Shown one piece after another: positions 1 through 10,225 of a DNA stretch of 64,000 nucleotides; positions within the stretch are counted from its first letter, which is position 1, and each line of letters opens with the position of its first letter. Source of the stretch: Macrolepiota albuminosa (Eukaryota > Basidiomycota > Agaricomycetes > Agaricales > Agaricaceae); contig JAMWFC010000085.1 of assembly GCA_027475525.1 (NCBI GenBank), forward strand, positions 594,292 to 658,291. The letters are read 5' to 3'. The position numbers and the translations under genes are program-made. The notes under the pieces were generated by a model. It made no database searches. It worked only from the letters and a program-made list of their open reading frames with translations, and was not told the DNA's origin.

Positions 1-927
1 TCATATTGTTGGCCGTTGGCACATGTTCCGTCCTATCCAGCGACCGCCACTTGTCTAGGGCTAGAAGCATCCGCTGGTGGCCCCTGGTGGATCCGCTACC
101 TGCAAACACATGGAGCAAATCGTCTGGTGCTGGGACGGACACCAATCCATCAGATGGCAATGTCATGGGCGGCTGGCGGTTGCATGCCAAGAAGCTTTCA
201 AGAGAGTGGAAGCCTTGCTGATGTACGAGAAGGCAATGCTCCAGCGTTTCATTGCTTAAGACCTGAACATCCTCTCAGCCAATGTGGTTCCACCAATCAC
301 AGCCATACAGATTCCTGATAAGACCTTGACGGCCATCAACAAACTTCAGGATCTCTGTGGGCAAAGTTTGCTGATTTTGGAGAGGGAAAAATTGGCTCAT
401 GCTTTTGATAATGTCTGGGACATTGCAGACCACATTATTCAGTGATGCAGCCCCCAGATATGACAATACAAAGTTCTATGGCACACAGTCAGATCCTAAT
501 ATATTTACACATTTTGAAGTCATTTTACCAACTCCTTGTCTAGATGCTGGATAATCCATGCCTCTTCCGCTTCAAGACTTGGCGCAAGATTGCCAAATAT
601 GGAAAGTGCTGCAATGAGGCGTGACTCGATGTAGTCAACAACCTCTTGCAAATTTTCTAGTACAGTAGCTTGGAACATGACATTGTGTGGTACAGAGGTA
701 GACACCATTGCACTCTTGCTTGTAGAAGCGGATACTGCTATGTATCAGATTTTTGTGCATTGTGTGGTACAGAGGTAGACACCATTGCACTCTTGCTTGT
801 AGAAGCGGATACTGCTATGTATCAGATTTTTGTGCTTGTAAACAAAAGTGATTTTCAACAATTCCATTGCATGTGACTGTCACAAATCCGTTCCGATCAT
901 CCGCTGATGGCAGCAAGCTGCATCCAT
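1..927. other. Left-edge stretch without a confident gene
   Basis: No gene can be assigned here. On the plus strand, positions about 200-445 read as plausible protein in one frame, with a single in-frame TAA near 257-259. On the minus strand, 520-708 reads as a 62-residue alpha-helical stretch rich in Leu, Glu and Ile. That could be a last exon of the KDZ gene to its right, but no splice evidence ties it in. The motif TCCGCTGG/CCACCGGA-like sequence recurs at 68-98 and 897-905, as in the introns and spacers further right. Confidence 0.3.
681..834. repeat. Exact 77-bp tandem duplication 1 (probable assembly artefact)
   Basis: Positions 681-757 are repeated exactly at 758-834. It lies outside any gene I can define. 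It belongs to the set of twelve period-77 duplications discussed in the findings. Confidence 0.9.
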
Positions 928-1078
928 CAGTTCAATCGGTCTCTGCATCCGTCACATCAATCGGTCTCTGCATCCGTCACATCAATCGGTCTCTGCATCC
1001 ATCACATCAATCTGTCTCTGCATCTGTCACATCAATCCGTCTCTGCATCCATCACATCAATCCGTCTCTGCATCCACC
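928..1078. repeat. 25-bp minisatellite, about six copies
   Basis: Six head-to-tail copies of a 25-bp unit (core GTCTCTGCATCCRTCACATC) differ by a few C/T and G/A changes. Because 25 is not a multiple of three, the reading frames through it are not coding units. It sits just 3' of the last recognised KDZ transposase exon. Confidence 0.9.
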
Positions 1079-1082
1079 ATTT

Positions 1083-4000
1083 TCACAGCGGATCTCTTGC
1101 AGTTTGGGGGGGAATAAAATCAGGAAGCACCCGCCTAAATTTATCAATTGCCATTGAGGCCAATTCTTGCCACATGGCCACCTTTTTGTGGGCATATGAC
1201 TGGAGACCTCTTTTCTTCACTGACATACCACGCTTCGACCAAATATCTGCCTGGTTGAAGAAATACCAAACTGTCCACTCCATTTCACTCATGACAAGCT
1301 GACATTCCTCTGTCCATCTGTTGCGTTGTGCTCTAGCACGTAGATAATGAACACGATTAACTGAAGAGATATGTTCACGAACGGATGTAATGATAACGGA
1401 AATGTTAACAAGAGGACTCACATTCAGAAATAGTTGCAGATTCATTTTCTGCATCAGAATTAGAGTGCCATATCCAAGATACCTTGATCCTTGATGAACC
1501 AGGAATGTTGGGATCTCATATAGCTGTGCTTGCATTCAAATCCGCTTTCTGTAGAACTGGATACTTTCTCTGAATGCTGGGGTCTGATCCCAGTCACAGC
1601 AGAGCACTGCGGCATCATGCATAGGCATGAGCCTTCACCAGGATTGAGGCCTGGATTCTTTGAAGAGATGCGCGAGCTCGAGTTTTCACATTCTTGCTTG
1701 GGGCGACCCAGATGACGTGAGAATATAGGAATGATTTCTCTGCAATGAATTCCCGAAGGGCTTGCAGGAGCCTTTCAATTTGAATCAAGCGCAGATTGCG
1801 CTCTATCATTGTTAATGGTGAGACATTACCCATGATCATAGATGGGAAGGAGATTTCAAAATCTTCTGGAACAACTACATCCATTGGTTCAAGGTTATCC
1901 GCCGGCGGTACCAGCGGATCCGCTGGTTGTCCATCTTCCGCCATTTCATTGTCGTCAAAGGCTCCGGGAACTTCATCTGGTTCCAGGGGGGCAGTCCGCC
2001 TTCCACCAGCAATGAACCCGCTCCTGTCCTGAGAAGCAGCAAGGACATTGAGTCGAACCCTTAATATTTCTCTTTCCGCCTTGACCTTTTGCCGATCATC
2101 ATTGCTTGCATGCCGATTCAAACGGCGAACCTGGTCCTGAATTGCAATTCTGAGCTTCCAATTAGTGAAATAGTTTGGGCCATCAGCAATACACCTTACT
2201 GCTGCTCCTCAATGTCAAGGGCAAGTTGAATCCAGAAGGAATGAATATCCATTGCTGCAACATCCATTGAGTGGTTTCCACTGTCTGCTGCCATTCGGTC
2301 TTCACTTGCACTATTGAAGGTCATTGTACGAGCTTTCAGAATATCCATTGCTTTACGGTTTCCCTCCTCTCTGAGCCTTTCTGCCTTAGATATTCTGGCT
2401 TCCCAGCTTGTTAGTAAATCCGTTGATATTCCGACGGATCGCTCGGTGAAATATTGAATGGCTGCATCTCTCATCTCAACAGCAGTCCTGTACTTTCGAC
2501 ATAGGAATGGAACCATGTCAAGCAGCTTCTTCCAGTTTGAGTCACACATGTGATCATCAAGGATTTCTGCCCGATGTGCCAAGGTAGCCGTACGGGCCAT
2601 CTGTGAGACTTCATTTAGTGTAGACCAGAGACTTTCAATTATCTCCCCAGCCAAATGACCGGCCCCGGGAATGAAGGATGGGGCAAAGCGGAAAAAACAA
2701 TCCTCCTTATGCCCATGGACATGAAGAAGTCCTATTGCAAAGTCAACGAGTAAATTATCTGGCAGGACTTCTCTGGCCTCAGCAAGCCGTTCAGAAAATT
2801 TGACACACCACTGGCATGCTATGTCATATACCAGTAGGAGACGCTGAATCCCATCCATGTTGGTCGTCTTAACTGCCCATGTGATGGAAAAGTCTGTGTA
2901 AACCTGGCCTTCACCATGGGTCAAGTTTGTTACACTATTAGGAGCAAAGCAGCCGTGCCGTGTACATGCCGTTGCAACAATACCAGTAATGTCGCATGAC
3001 TTGTTCATCATCAGGGCCTTTTCAATAGCTTTGAATGTGTTTTCACAGGTGGCTCCCTGGACAGCCGGAGGTCCAGCGGACGGCCGACGGACAGGATTGA
3101 ATTGATGAGCGGACGGCGGACAGGTAGAGTTAAAGAATGTCACTCACCGTTGGCTGTTCCTTTGTGCGCTTGAGATAGTGGGTGAGCTCATCCCTCCTGG
3201 CCATCATACCACCGCCTTCTGAATGCCATACATCATGAGCAGGATTAGAATGTCGGACATGATCCGCCTTGAAGTTGCCGTCCATCATTAAAGAACGATT
3301 GAACTTCCACCGGACGGGATCTTCTTCCCAGTTGGATGGAAGATTGACTCCTGGTTGGGGACAAGTTGGACAGAATATTGCAAGTTCACCACGGTCCGGC
3401 GCCATGGGATGCCTCGATTCATCATGGCCAAAGCCTGCCCACTTCAACTTCTTCAGCCACCGCCATGAACGAGAAAGTCGTCGTAGCTCGCGGTAAAGGT
3501 TATCCACCTCACCAGAAGATGCAATCGGGGAAGTTATTCTTGCAATTTTCTGCCAGTACTGGTAGGCGGATGCTTTGCACTCTAGATTTGTCAGACGGAA
3601 GTCGTCCAGCACAGCTGTTGTAAAATATGTTTGTGTCCGATCAAATGTACTGGGGACCAGCTGCGAGCGGATGGTATCCTCCACCAAGACATCCATCCCA
3701 GAACACTCACATGAAATGACAGTGATGTAGTGTACTCCAGTTGTGTGAACAATCCGTTGTATTGGATTCCCAAAGCAATCATATCTGTCCATACGGAACC
3801 TGTTCGTGGCTGGCCGATCTTCTGGAATATCTTCTATTGGCACATTATTCTCTGGGTCCTCTTGCTCTTCCTCTTCCATGATTTGATCAAGGCTGGCATC
3901 CTGAAGTCTGCTCAGGAAATCTGAAGTCATGGATGGATGCGCTGCCAGATGTCCCGGATTGCTATCCGCTGATGGAAGTTCAACATCCAGTTGATATTTG

Positions 4001-4794
4001 AGTCGTAGAAACTCTTGCTCCTGAATGTCCTTTTTCCGCTCGTGGTCCTCAAGAGCCCTGACCCTGACCTTCCCTTGATGACTAGAAACTCTTGCTCCTG
4101 AATGTCCTTTTTCCGCTCGTGGTCCTCAAGAGCCCTGACCCTGACCTTCCCTTGATGACAGTTGCATGCAATGAATTGTGTTGGATATAGAAATACCCTC
4201 CAGTATCCGACATATTCATTGGTTGGAAATACCTACCATTCCATACTTCAGGTCGGTGAAACGGGTTGGAGTCGTGCGTGCGGCGGAAACATCCGCAACA
4301 GAATATTCTTGACCCAACGCAATCACGGCATTGCCATCGTGCAAGGTAATGGTCAGGACAAGCAAGGCAATCAGTAACGTCATCCATTGATTCACGACCA
4401 AGCAATCCATTGAGCAACTGTGGAACATGGTTGATGAAGTCGTTAAGATAATCTGCCTGTGTCTATGTATGAACTTGAATAATTCGCTCTCAATAATAGC
4501 ATACATTCAAATCACCTTTACATGCCTTATGGATATGGGCATTGTATCATCTACATCATCTACCATTGGATTATTGTCCAAGTGTGCAAAGTTATCATCA
4601 TCTGCAAATGCTGCAGGTGGTGCACCAGTTACAATGGGAGCAGGACCCAGTGGTAGCCGTTGTGTTATGAGGACTGGCAACCCTCATGTGTTCTGAGTGA
4701 GTCGTGTCCTTTCCTCAGCAAACGGGATGAGGTCCCTTTGTCTGATGACTGTTGTTTTTGGTCGCTTGCGTTTCTTTAGAGAGTTCAGGTTCAT
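1083..4794 (-). CDS. KDZ-family DNA transposase with CxC2 cysteine cluster (spliced, probably decayed)
   Basis: This encodes the DDE (RNase H-fold) transposase of a Kyakuja-Dileera-Zisupton element, the enzyme that would cut and move the element in the nucleus. Exon 1 runs 4794-4516 and is interrupted by TGA at 4686-4684 (ACA TGA GGG, possibly from CGA). Intron 1 is 4515-4418 (GTGATT...CCACAG). Exon 2 has the cysteine cluster (CLAC, CRDC, CCGC, then RTHDSNPFHRPEVWNGRYF). The next stretch (about 4160-3148) carries CECSG and FCPTC, followed by MDGNFKADH, probably the first catalytic Asp. Intron 2 is 3147-3057 (GTGAGT...TCCAG), phase 0, giving QPT-GATCENTFKAIE. Then come YDIACQW (second Asp) and GEIIESLW (Glu). 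A third intron lies near 2196-2150. The C-terminus has the family's YLRARAQRNRWTEE and EMEWTVWYFF blocks (1083-1535). The 1620-1530 junction is unresolved. A 77-bp duplication at 4006-4159 breaks the frame. Confidence 0.85.
3057..3147 (-). other. Intron of the KDZ gene filled with CGGACGG-type motifs
   Basis: This 91-bp intron runs from GTGAGT to TGTCCAG on the minus strand. Removing it joins two exons in phase 0 and restores the conserved GATCENTFKAIE block. Most of the intron is made of TCCGCTGG/CCGTCCGC units, the same motif that is scattered through the other spacers of the left 13.7 kb. Confidence 0.8.
4006..4159. repeat. Exact 77-bp tandem duplication 2 (probable assembly artefact)
   Basis: Positions 4006-4082 equal 4083-4159 over exactly 77 bases. 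It lies inside the KDZ transposase coding region and shifts the frame by 2. Collapsing it lets exon sequence encoding HERKKDIQEQEFLRLKYQ run on into MTSDFLSRLQDASLDQ. Confidence 0.9.
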
Positions 4795-5036
4795 GATCAA
4801 AATATCTATGGCCAGGACCTAGCCATTGTATGGGATATCTAATGAGACTGCTCATCAATATTGGCAATATGCCCCAATTTGGACGGGCCAGATACCAGCG
4901 GACAGCGGACCCTATCCGTCAAAGACAAACGGAATCCGTTTGTCATCAACGGACACTGAACGGAAAATCTATATTTTATCATGTGATCCTTCGGTTGAGA
5001 ACTGTGTGGTTGCAGAAAATTATATTGTCTACAAAC
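4795..5036. promoter_or_regulatory. Divergent intergenic spacer between KDZ and its neighbour
   Basis: Only about 240 bp separate the likely ATG of the KDZ gene (4794, minus) from the likely ATG of the next gene (5037, plus). Any promoters must be shared or overlapping. The spacer contains several CCAGCGGACAGCGGA/CGGAATCCG motif units (4895-4962) and a TATATTTTATC stretch at 4970-4980. No TATA box or start site can be proven from the sequence. Confidence 0.4.
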
Positions 5037-7491
5037 ATGTCTGCCCTCCTGCAACCGCCTGAACCAATATTTTCACCAAAGAAAAGACGAGTGGAACCAA
5101 TATTTACAGCGGAAGAAAGATCTATCTTTGAACCATACAAGGAACTCTACCGCTCCTCAACTACTCCTCAAGCTCGGACTGCTATCTTGAAGGATAAAAT
5201 CCTAACAGATATTTTCAACTACTGGGCCACTAAGGGGACAGAGCCAAAGACAGGGGAAGAGTGGGCAGAGAGAATCAAAGTAGGTACAGCAACTCATTGC
5301 AAAGAACTAGACATCATTTGCTTGAATAGAAGGTTGTCCAGTATATCAAGAATTGCTGGCGTACAGCAACTCATTGCAAAGAACTAGACATCATTTGCTT
5401 GAATAGAAGGTTGTCCAGTATATCAAGAATTGCTGGCATCTTATTACCAGCATAAAGATCCAAAGGTGCTGCTGAAAACTTCACTGTGAGATGTTGTCTG
5501 GCAGACAATGGCAAAGGAGATAAATGAGGAGATCCAGAACTTGTTGAGGGGTAAGGATCACAACGCCTCGGGATTGGATGCATTTGCACAATATAATGTG
5601 GCTGTCAAAAATGTTATGCATCAACTCACACCGCAGGAGGAAAGTCGTTTACGGAAGATGGTGCACAATATAATGTGGCTGTCAAAAATGTTATGCATCA
5701 ACTCACACCGCAGGAGGAAAGTCGTTTACGGAAGATGGTGGCAGAATGAAGCGAAAAAGAAAATCCGCCAGAAATTCAGCACAAGTTGGTACTCCTTCCG
5801 TCCCCCATCCATCCTCTATTCGTTGTACATCCGTCCGCTTGATTCCGCTTTCTAATCGTTGTCTCTCCAGGAAGGCCCGAAAGCACGGTTTGAAGCGTGT
5901 GGATGATGCAGATGTGCTTCGATTTAGAGAGATGGGCATGTTGAGTTGGACTGTTGTTGGTTGGTATGCAGATGAAGGCATGACTATTAGAATGTATGTG
6001 GTGCCATCATTCTTTAAACAATTTTGACACCAATTATAGTCATGACAATATGTCATACTTGACCCATGCTAACCGACCTACCTTTCAAGACTCCTTTCCT
6101 GACCTTGTTAGTGACCTCAACAAGAAGATGATGGATTACATGTCTGCTCTTCTTGGTAGAGACATGCCGTCCAACATGCAATCACCCCATGATTTGACTC
6201 CTCCTATCCTTACACGCCATGACCTCATCCTTGATCTGGATAGGGATGGATTCCCAATATTACCAGCAGATCCAGGACCAAATATATTTCAAACTCGGGC
6301 AGAATTGGAAATGCTTGTCCGGGACTATCTAAATACTCATTACAGTGAATCCTAGTTTTCTCCACCTTTGCTCATCATCTGATCACCCCATCAGAAATTG
6401 TGTCTGGTTACCGTTATGAATCTGCTCCTTACAAGGCAGTGAGGACCAATGATCAGCAATTCATACATTCAAGGTATCTTCCAGAGGGTCTGATATTCCA
6501 AGATCCTCATAATCTTGGTCGGCCTGAGCTATTGCATCTGCTGAACTTCTGGAGAGACCGTCAAGGACAGTATGGATCTGGTGACACCTTCCGCTGGACG
6601 GTTTATCTCAACCGTCACAAGCAGCCAGTAGCTGCCGAGTACGGCACCCGAGCTGATCGTGAAAAAAATGCGGCAGCAGCAGCAGCATGTAAGGCTACAC
6701 GCAAAAATGGAGGGAAAAATCGGAAACAGAGGCCAACACCATCAGCGGTAGTCGATGGCAACAGTAGGACCATTGCTAATGATGGAGCCGCTGATGGCAG
6801 ATCTGCTTTAGTCACTGGATCTGCGGTAGTCGATGGCAACAGTAGGACCATTGCTAATGATGGAGCTGCTGATGGCGGATCTGCTTTAGTCACCGGATCT
6901 GCAGCCAACTTGGAGTGGCAACGGGGGCCTACACTTCCCCTGTCACCTAGCGTACCACACACACCACTGCCTGACTTACAGGAGGAACCTCCTGTCTTGC
7001 GCTCACCGCACACTCCCCAGCCTCAGCGCCACAACAGATCCACGGTTCACAACAAATCCCGACCAAATGTATCAGCTTCCGCTCACAACGAGTCTGCTCA
7101 CAACGAATCCGTTCATGACGGATGTGTTGATGATACAGCAGTGGTAGATGCCACTACCATCCACCTCTTACAACAAAGAGGATGGAGCCATCCAGACCCT
7201 CCAATTAATGGCCCTAGTGATGGTTCCCCTAGATATAGAGTGTCAAGAAGGGTGCTCGACATTCTTCAAGATGAGGACAATGACCAATTTGAAGGTGAGG
7301 GAAGGCCGGCATTACAAAACCAAAAGAAGCACAAGGCATTGCCTAACCAATTGTCAACAAATTCCAAGCGACCCCGCAAGTCTCAAGCACAAATGCTACA
7401 GGAAGATGCAGCTCGATACATTGATATGTCTACACCAGCCAAAAGGAGTAGCAGCCACACTAAGGTCATTCGACCAGTCCGCCGTCATTGA
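5037..7491 (+). CDS. Spliced hypothetical protein divergently paired with the KDZ transposase
   Basis: The function is unknown. The start ATG at 5037 gives MSALLQPPEPIFSPKKRR, a basic cluster that could be a nuclear localisation signal. A helical block follows (FTAEERSIFEPYKELYRS, then ILTDIFNYWATKG). Probable introns are 5280-5504 (GTAGGT...GGCAG) and about 5785-5870 (ending TCTCTCCAG); more must lie around 6020-6060 and 6355-6410. Later exons read LSWTVVGWYADEG, DFPDLV-like and RYLPEGLIFQDPHNLGRPELLHLL. The C-terminal half (6700-7491) is low complexity and basic, with a 26-residue in-frame repeat (6745-6900) and a basic tail (KRPRKSQAQ, RPVRRH). From memory, similar multi-exon proteins are common and unnamed in Agaricomycetes; that is not checked. 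Two 77-bp duplications (5284-5437 and 5585-5738) disturb it. Exon borders are approximate. Confidence 0.6.
5284..5437. repeat. Exact 77-bp tandem duplication 3 (probable assembly artefact)
   Basis: Positions 5284-5360 equal 5361-5437 over exactly 77 bases. It falls within the probable first intron of the plus-strand gene and makes that intron look about 225 bp long. Collapsed, the intron would be about 148 bp. Confidence 0.9.
5585..5738. repeat. Exact 77-bp tandem duplication 4 (probable assembly artefact)
   Basis: The period is 77, with 79 matching bases (5585-5663 against 5662-5740). It duplicates an exon that encodes NVAVKNVMHQLTPQEESRLRKM and breaks the frame. The doubling of this block is therefore probably not a property of the protein. 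Confidence 0.9.
6745..6900 (+). repeat. Imperfect 78-bp in-frame coding repeat
   Basis: Two 78-bp units (6745-6822 and 6823-6900) encode a 26-residue repeat beginning AVVDGNSRTIANDGAADG. Unlike the period-77 duplications, these copies differ at several bases (for example GCCGCTGATGGCAG against GCTGCTGATGGCGG) and keep the reading frame. I take this as a genuine protein repeat. Confidence 0.8.
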
Positions 7492-7505
7492 TGTGGGGAA
7501 GGGGG

Positions 7506-7659
7506 GAATGTTATATTACATTTTTGTAAACTATAGGGTTACAAGAATGTACGAATGTCTGTCATAGCGAAAAAAAAAATATGAATGTTATATTACATTT
7601 TTGTAAACTATAGGGTTACAAGAATGTACGAATGTCTGTCATAGCGAAAAAAAAAATAT
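7506..7659. repeat. Exact 77-bp tandem duplication 6 (probable assembly artefact)
   Basis: Positions 7506-7582 are repeated at 7583-7659, including an A10 run. It lies just 3' of the stop codon of the plus-strand gene, between the two convergent genes. Confidence 0.9.
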
Positions 7660-7752
7660 GTAATTGTCCATCCTTCACTTCTCTTCTGTTGCCTTCCGTC
7701 TCTCAGTAAGCCGACTGGATGATCGGGTCCGTTGCATTGGTGGCTGACTACT

Positions 7753-9729
7753 TCAGGAGTTGCTGCGAGCCCGTCCCCTTGGGCCAGGGAGAGGGTCCTC
7801 GGCAGGGACTGGCAGAGGGACGGAAGATGGTTGAGGGGGTGACGGAGATGTTTGTGCAGGAGTCGTCCCTGAGGATGTTTGTTGAAGTGGGGATGGAGCG
7901 ACGGTGAGAGCGGATAAGTCAGCGGCATGATGGGATTGGTCAGTGGCGAGGGCAGAGGTGTCACCAGTGGGAACGGATATGTCAGCAGTGGCAGGGGATT
8001 GGTCAGCAATGGGGTCAGGAGTGGTTTCTTCCTCTTCAACGATGGGTCCAAGTCCACTGTGTCCTGTTGGATGCACTGCCACATCATCCTGAGCTGACGG
8101 ACTGGAGGGACGGGTAGAGATGTGAAGTTGATTCTGCAAAGTGTCAACCACACCCCAAATATTGCGGATCTGCTCTTCTGTCTGACGGATCCATCCGGTG
8201 TGGTCTTCAAGTGTCTCACCTGCAAGAGAAACATTCATTTGCAGAGTTTCTATGCAGCCACCGAGCGTGTCAACCTGAGTCTGGTAGCGACGGAAGAAGT
8301 CCTCAATACGCAGTAACCAGCTCGCCTCAGCCGTGACAAACCTGTCCCGCATCTGCTCCCCAACATTCCACAATGCTTCCTGGAACCCATTCTCCATCCT
8401 GTCCAAATGGCTCTCCACCCCTGCCATTACACCAGCCACAATGTCCTCACTGTGACTAGACTCCATTGCCCGCTCCTTGCCCTTTCCCTTGACCGGAAGA
8501 GGGTCCGCTGGGTGGTTGGAGGTCAACAGTTGGGATGGACAGACGGATGGTTTTGATGGTCCTGCAATTGGACTGGTTGGTTCATCTGCTAACTATTGGT
8601 TAGCTATTTGAGCAGGAAAAGAGTTTCATACCGTCATCACTCTCAATAATCGTCACTGACTTCTTTCTCAGTGGTTTTTTCTCCTTTCCCTTGTTGCTGG
8701 GCTTGACGGTTTTCTTGACAATCGTCAGGCTGCATGTTTGTTTGCGAATGAGCTGGCAGGGATCGCATGTGGTGCCGCCCTTTGTCCTGACACTGTAGCC
8801 ACTTACTTGCGCAATATTGGCAAGGGGGGTTGATGTGCTGACCCTCGCGACGAGGTGCTGTCCTCAGATACCTGCCCAACAGCATCCCTCCAGTAATTTC
8901 CCCCTTTGGTATCCTGCCCTCTTGTTCTTCCTCTTCCTCTTCCTCTTCATCCTTGTCCTCATCCTTGTCCTCCTGCTCCTTCTGTCGATGATAGGTACCA
9001 GGAGGAGGTTGACCAATATAGGTCACCCGTTTTGGCTTCTTGAGATTTGGCGACGGACCAGACAAATCTCCTGCCGCTGGAGGACTCGGTCAATATAGGT
9101 CACCCGTTTTGGCTTCTTGAGATTTGGCGACGGACCAGACAAATCTCCTGCCGCTGGAGGACTCGGTCGTTTTCTCTTCTTCGGAATCGGTGATGGACCA
9201 GAGGCGACGGACCAGACAAATCTCCTGCCGCTGGAGGACTCGGTCGTTTTCTCTTCTTCGGAATCGGTGATGGACCAGACAAATCTCCTGCTGCCAGCCT
9301 ATGACCTATCCGGTCTTCTCATGCCAGTGCCGTTGATGGACCGGCCTCGGTCAACGGATCAGGTCGTTCTTCGCCCCCACTTGGTTCCTCCCCCCTTCCG
9401 CTCCTCTGGGTCCATTTCTTCGCAGCGTCCTTCAACCGCCTGGTCATATCCTCATCAGAAAGCTTGCTCTGGAGTAGCGGGATAACTTCATTGATGAAAC
9501 TTCTCCTGGCATCAAGGAGGAGTTTCTTGTCATCCTTGACGTCCCTAACCTTGAACCACATGTCAATCTACAGGACGACTATTAGTGCATGTCTATTAGG
9601 CAGGAGTGCTTGTATCTTACCAGGTCCTTCTGCTGTGCTTTGAGTTGTCGCAGGTCTCCTCTGAGAGCAAGGTATAATACTTGAACATCCGCATCAACGA
9701 CCCGTTGGTGGAGTTCTTCGTTAGACATG
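7753..9729 (-). CDS. Spliced hypothetical protein with Zn2Cys6-like cluster and coiled coil
   Basis: Function unknown. Exon 1 (ATG at 9729) gives MSNEELHQRVVDADVQVLYL and ends at a GTAAGA donor near 9622. The next exon starts near 9568 (after CTGTAG) with MWFKVRDVKDDKKLLLDARR, a helical segment. A proline/serine and acidic linker follows (E/D-rich at about 8920-8975). Then comes CQYCASKWLQC. In the neighbouring frame, TTCDPCQLIRKQTC follows, so a one-base shift near 8790 would give C-x2-C-x6-C ... C-x2-C-x7-C, the spacing of a fungal Zn2Cys6 cluster. The last part (8526-7753) is a predicted coiled coil (heptad-like stretch through FFRRYQTQVDTLGGCIETLQ) with a Ser/Thr/Pro-rich tail ending RGRARSNS. 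Two overlapping 77-bp duplications (9014-9279) corrupt the middle. It could be part of an unrecognised mobile element. Confidence 0.5.
9014..9167. repeat. Exact 77-bp tandem duplication 7 (probable assembly artefact)
   Basis: Positions 9014-9090 are repeated at 9091-9167. It overlaps the next duplication, so two successive unmerged overlaps occur side by side in the Zn2Cys6-like gene. Confidence 0.9.
9126..9279. repeat. Exact 77-bp tandem duplication 8 (probable assembly artefact)
   Basis: Positions 9126-9202 are repeated at 9203-9279. The duplicated block contains GGCGACGGACCAGACAAATC, which therefore appears three times in all. The repeated MSGPSPxxKKxKR peptide in this gene is a product of the duplication. 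Confidence 0.9.
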
Positions 9730-9924
9730 GCGGATGGAGGATTAAAGAAATGGACGAGAACTTTACATGAAGCAAGTTCTGAAAATAGATATCATGTGAC
9801 CCTGTTTAAATTACAAAAGAAGTTTGATTTATTGCTTGACAAAACCTTACTTTGTTTATCTTACAGTTTAGTAAATAACAATTAGCTAAGCAGGTCAAAA
9901 ATTGCAAACATCTTAATGTTTATT

Positions 9925-10003
9925 GCACTAAGCAGGAGTCAAACCCACCTACTGCAACACACAATGAACACCAATGGATAATATTCCACTAGACCATCAA
10001 TGC
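9925..10003 (-). repeat. tRNA-like module T1 (SINE head)
   Basis: On the minus strand the 79 nt start GCATTGATGGTCTAGTGG and end TTAGTGC. The ends pair over 7 bp with two G-T wobbles. The B-box-like GGTTTGACTCC is at 9945-9935, and the A-box-like D-arm is TGGTCTAGTGG. The anticodon arm does not fold, so this is a tRNA-derived module and not a working tRNA. About 140 bp of shared AT-rich body lies 3' of it on the minus strand. Confidence 0.65.
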
Positions 10004-10139
10004 TTACTGTACACTGCTATAGTCTAAATAGATATCATGTCACTCTGTTTAAATTAGGACCTTACTTTGTTTATTATACTGTGTAGTAAATAACAATTAG
10101 CTAAGCAGGTCAAAAATTGCAAACATTTTAATGTTCATT

Positions 10140-10218
10140 GCACCAAGCAGGAGTCGAACCCACCTACTACAACACACAATGAAGACCAATGGATAATATT
10201 CCACTAGATTATCGATGC
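10140..10218 (-). repeat. tRNA-like module T2 (SINE head)
   Basis: This has the same 79-nt layout as T1, with a perfect B box GGTTCGACTCC at 10160-10150. The acceptor ends GCATCGA/TTGGTGC differ from T1 yet still pair. The solo LTR at 10226 is inserted just beyond its 5' end. Confidence 0.65.
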
Positions 10219-10225
10219 TTACTGT

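Noticed and set aside
928..1078. CRISPR-like regularly spaced repeats
   Set aside because: The 25-bp units abut each other without spacers and the genome is eukaryotic; it is a minisatellite.
2196..3143. A separate gene starting MTFFNSTCPPSAHQFNP on the minus strand
   Set aside because: The first 30 residues are intron sequence between GTGAGT and TCCAG; the rest is the central exon of the KDZ transposase.
6745..6900. Another period-77 assembly duplication
   Set aside because: The period is 78, the copies differ, and the frame is kept; it is a real coding repeat.
5037..7491. A TET/JBP dioxygenase as the KDZ partner gene
   Set aside because: No HxD...H iron-binding pattern or other TET/JBP feature is visible in the readable exons.
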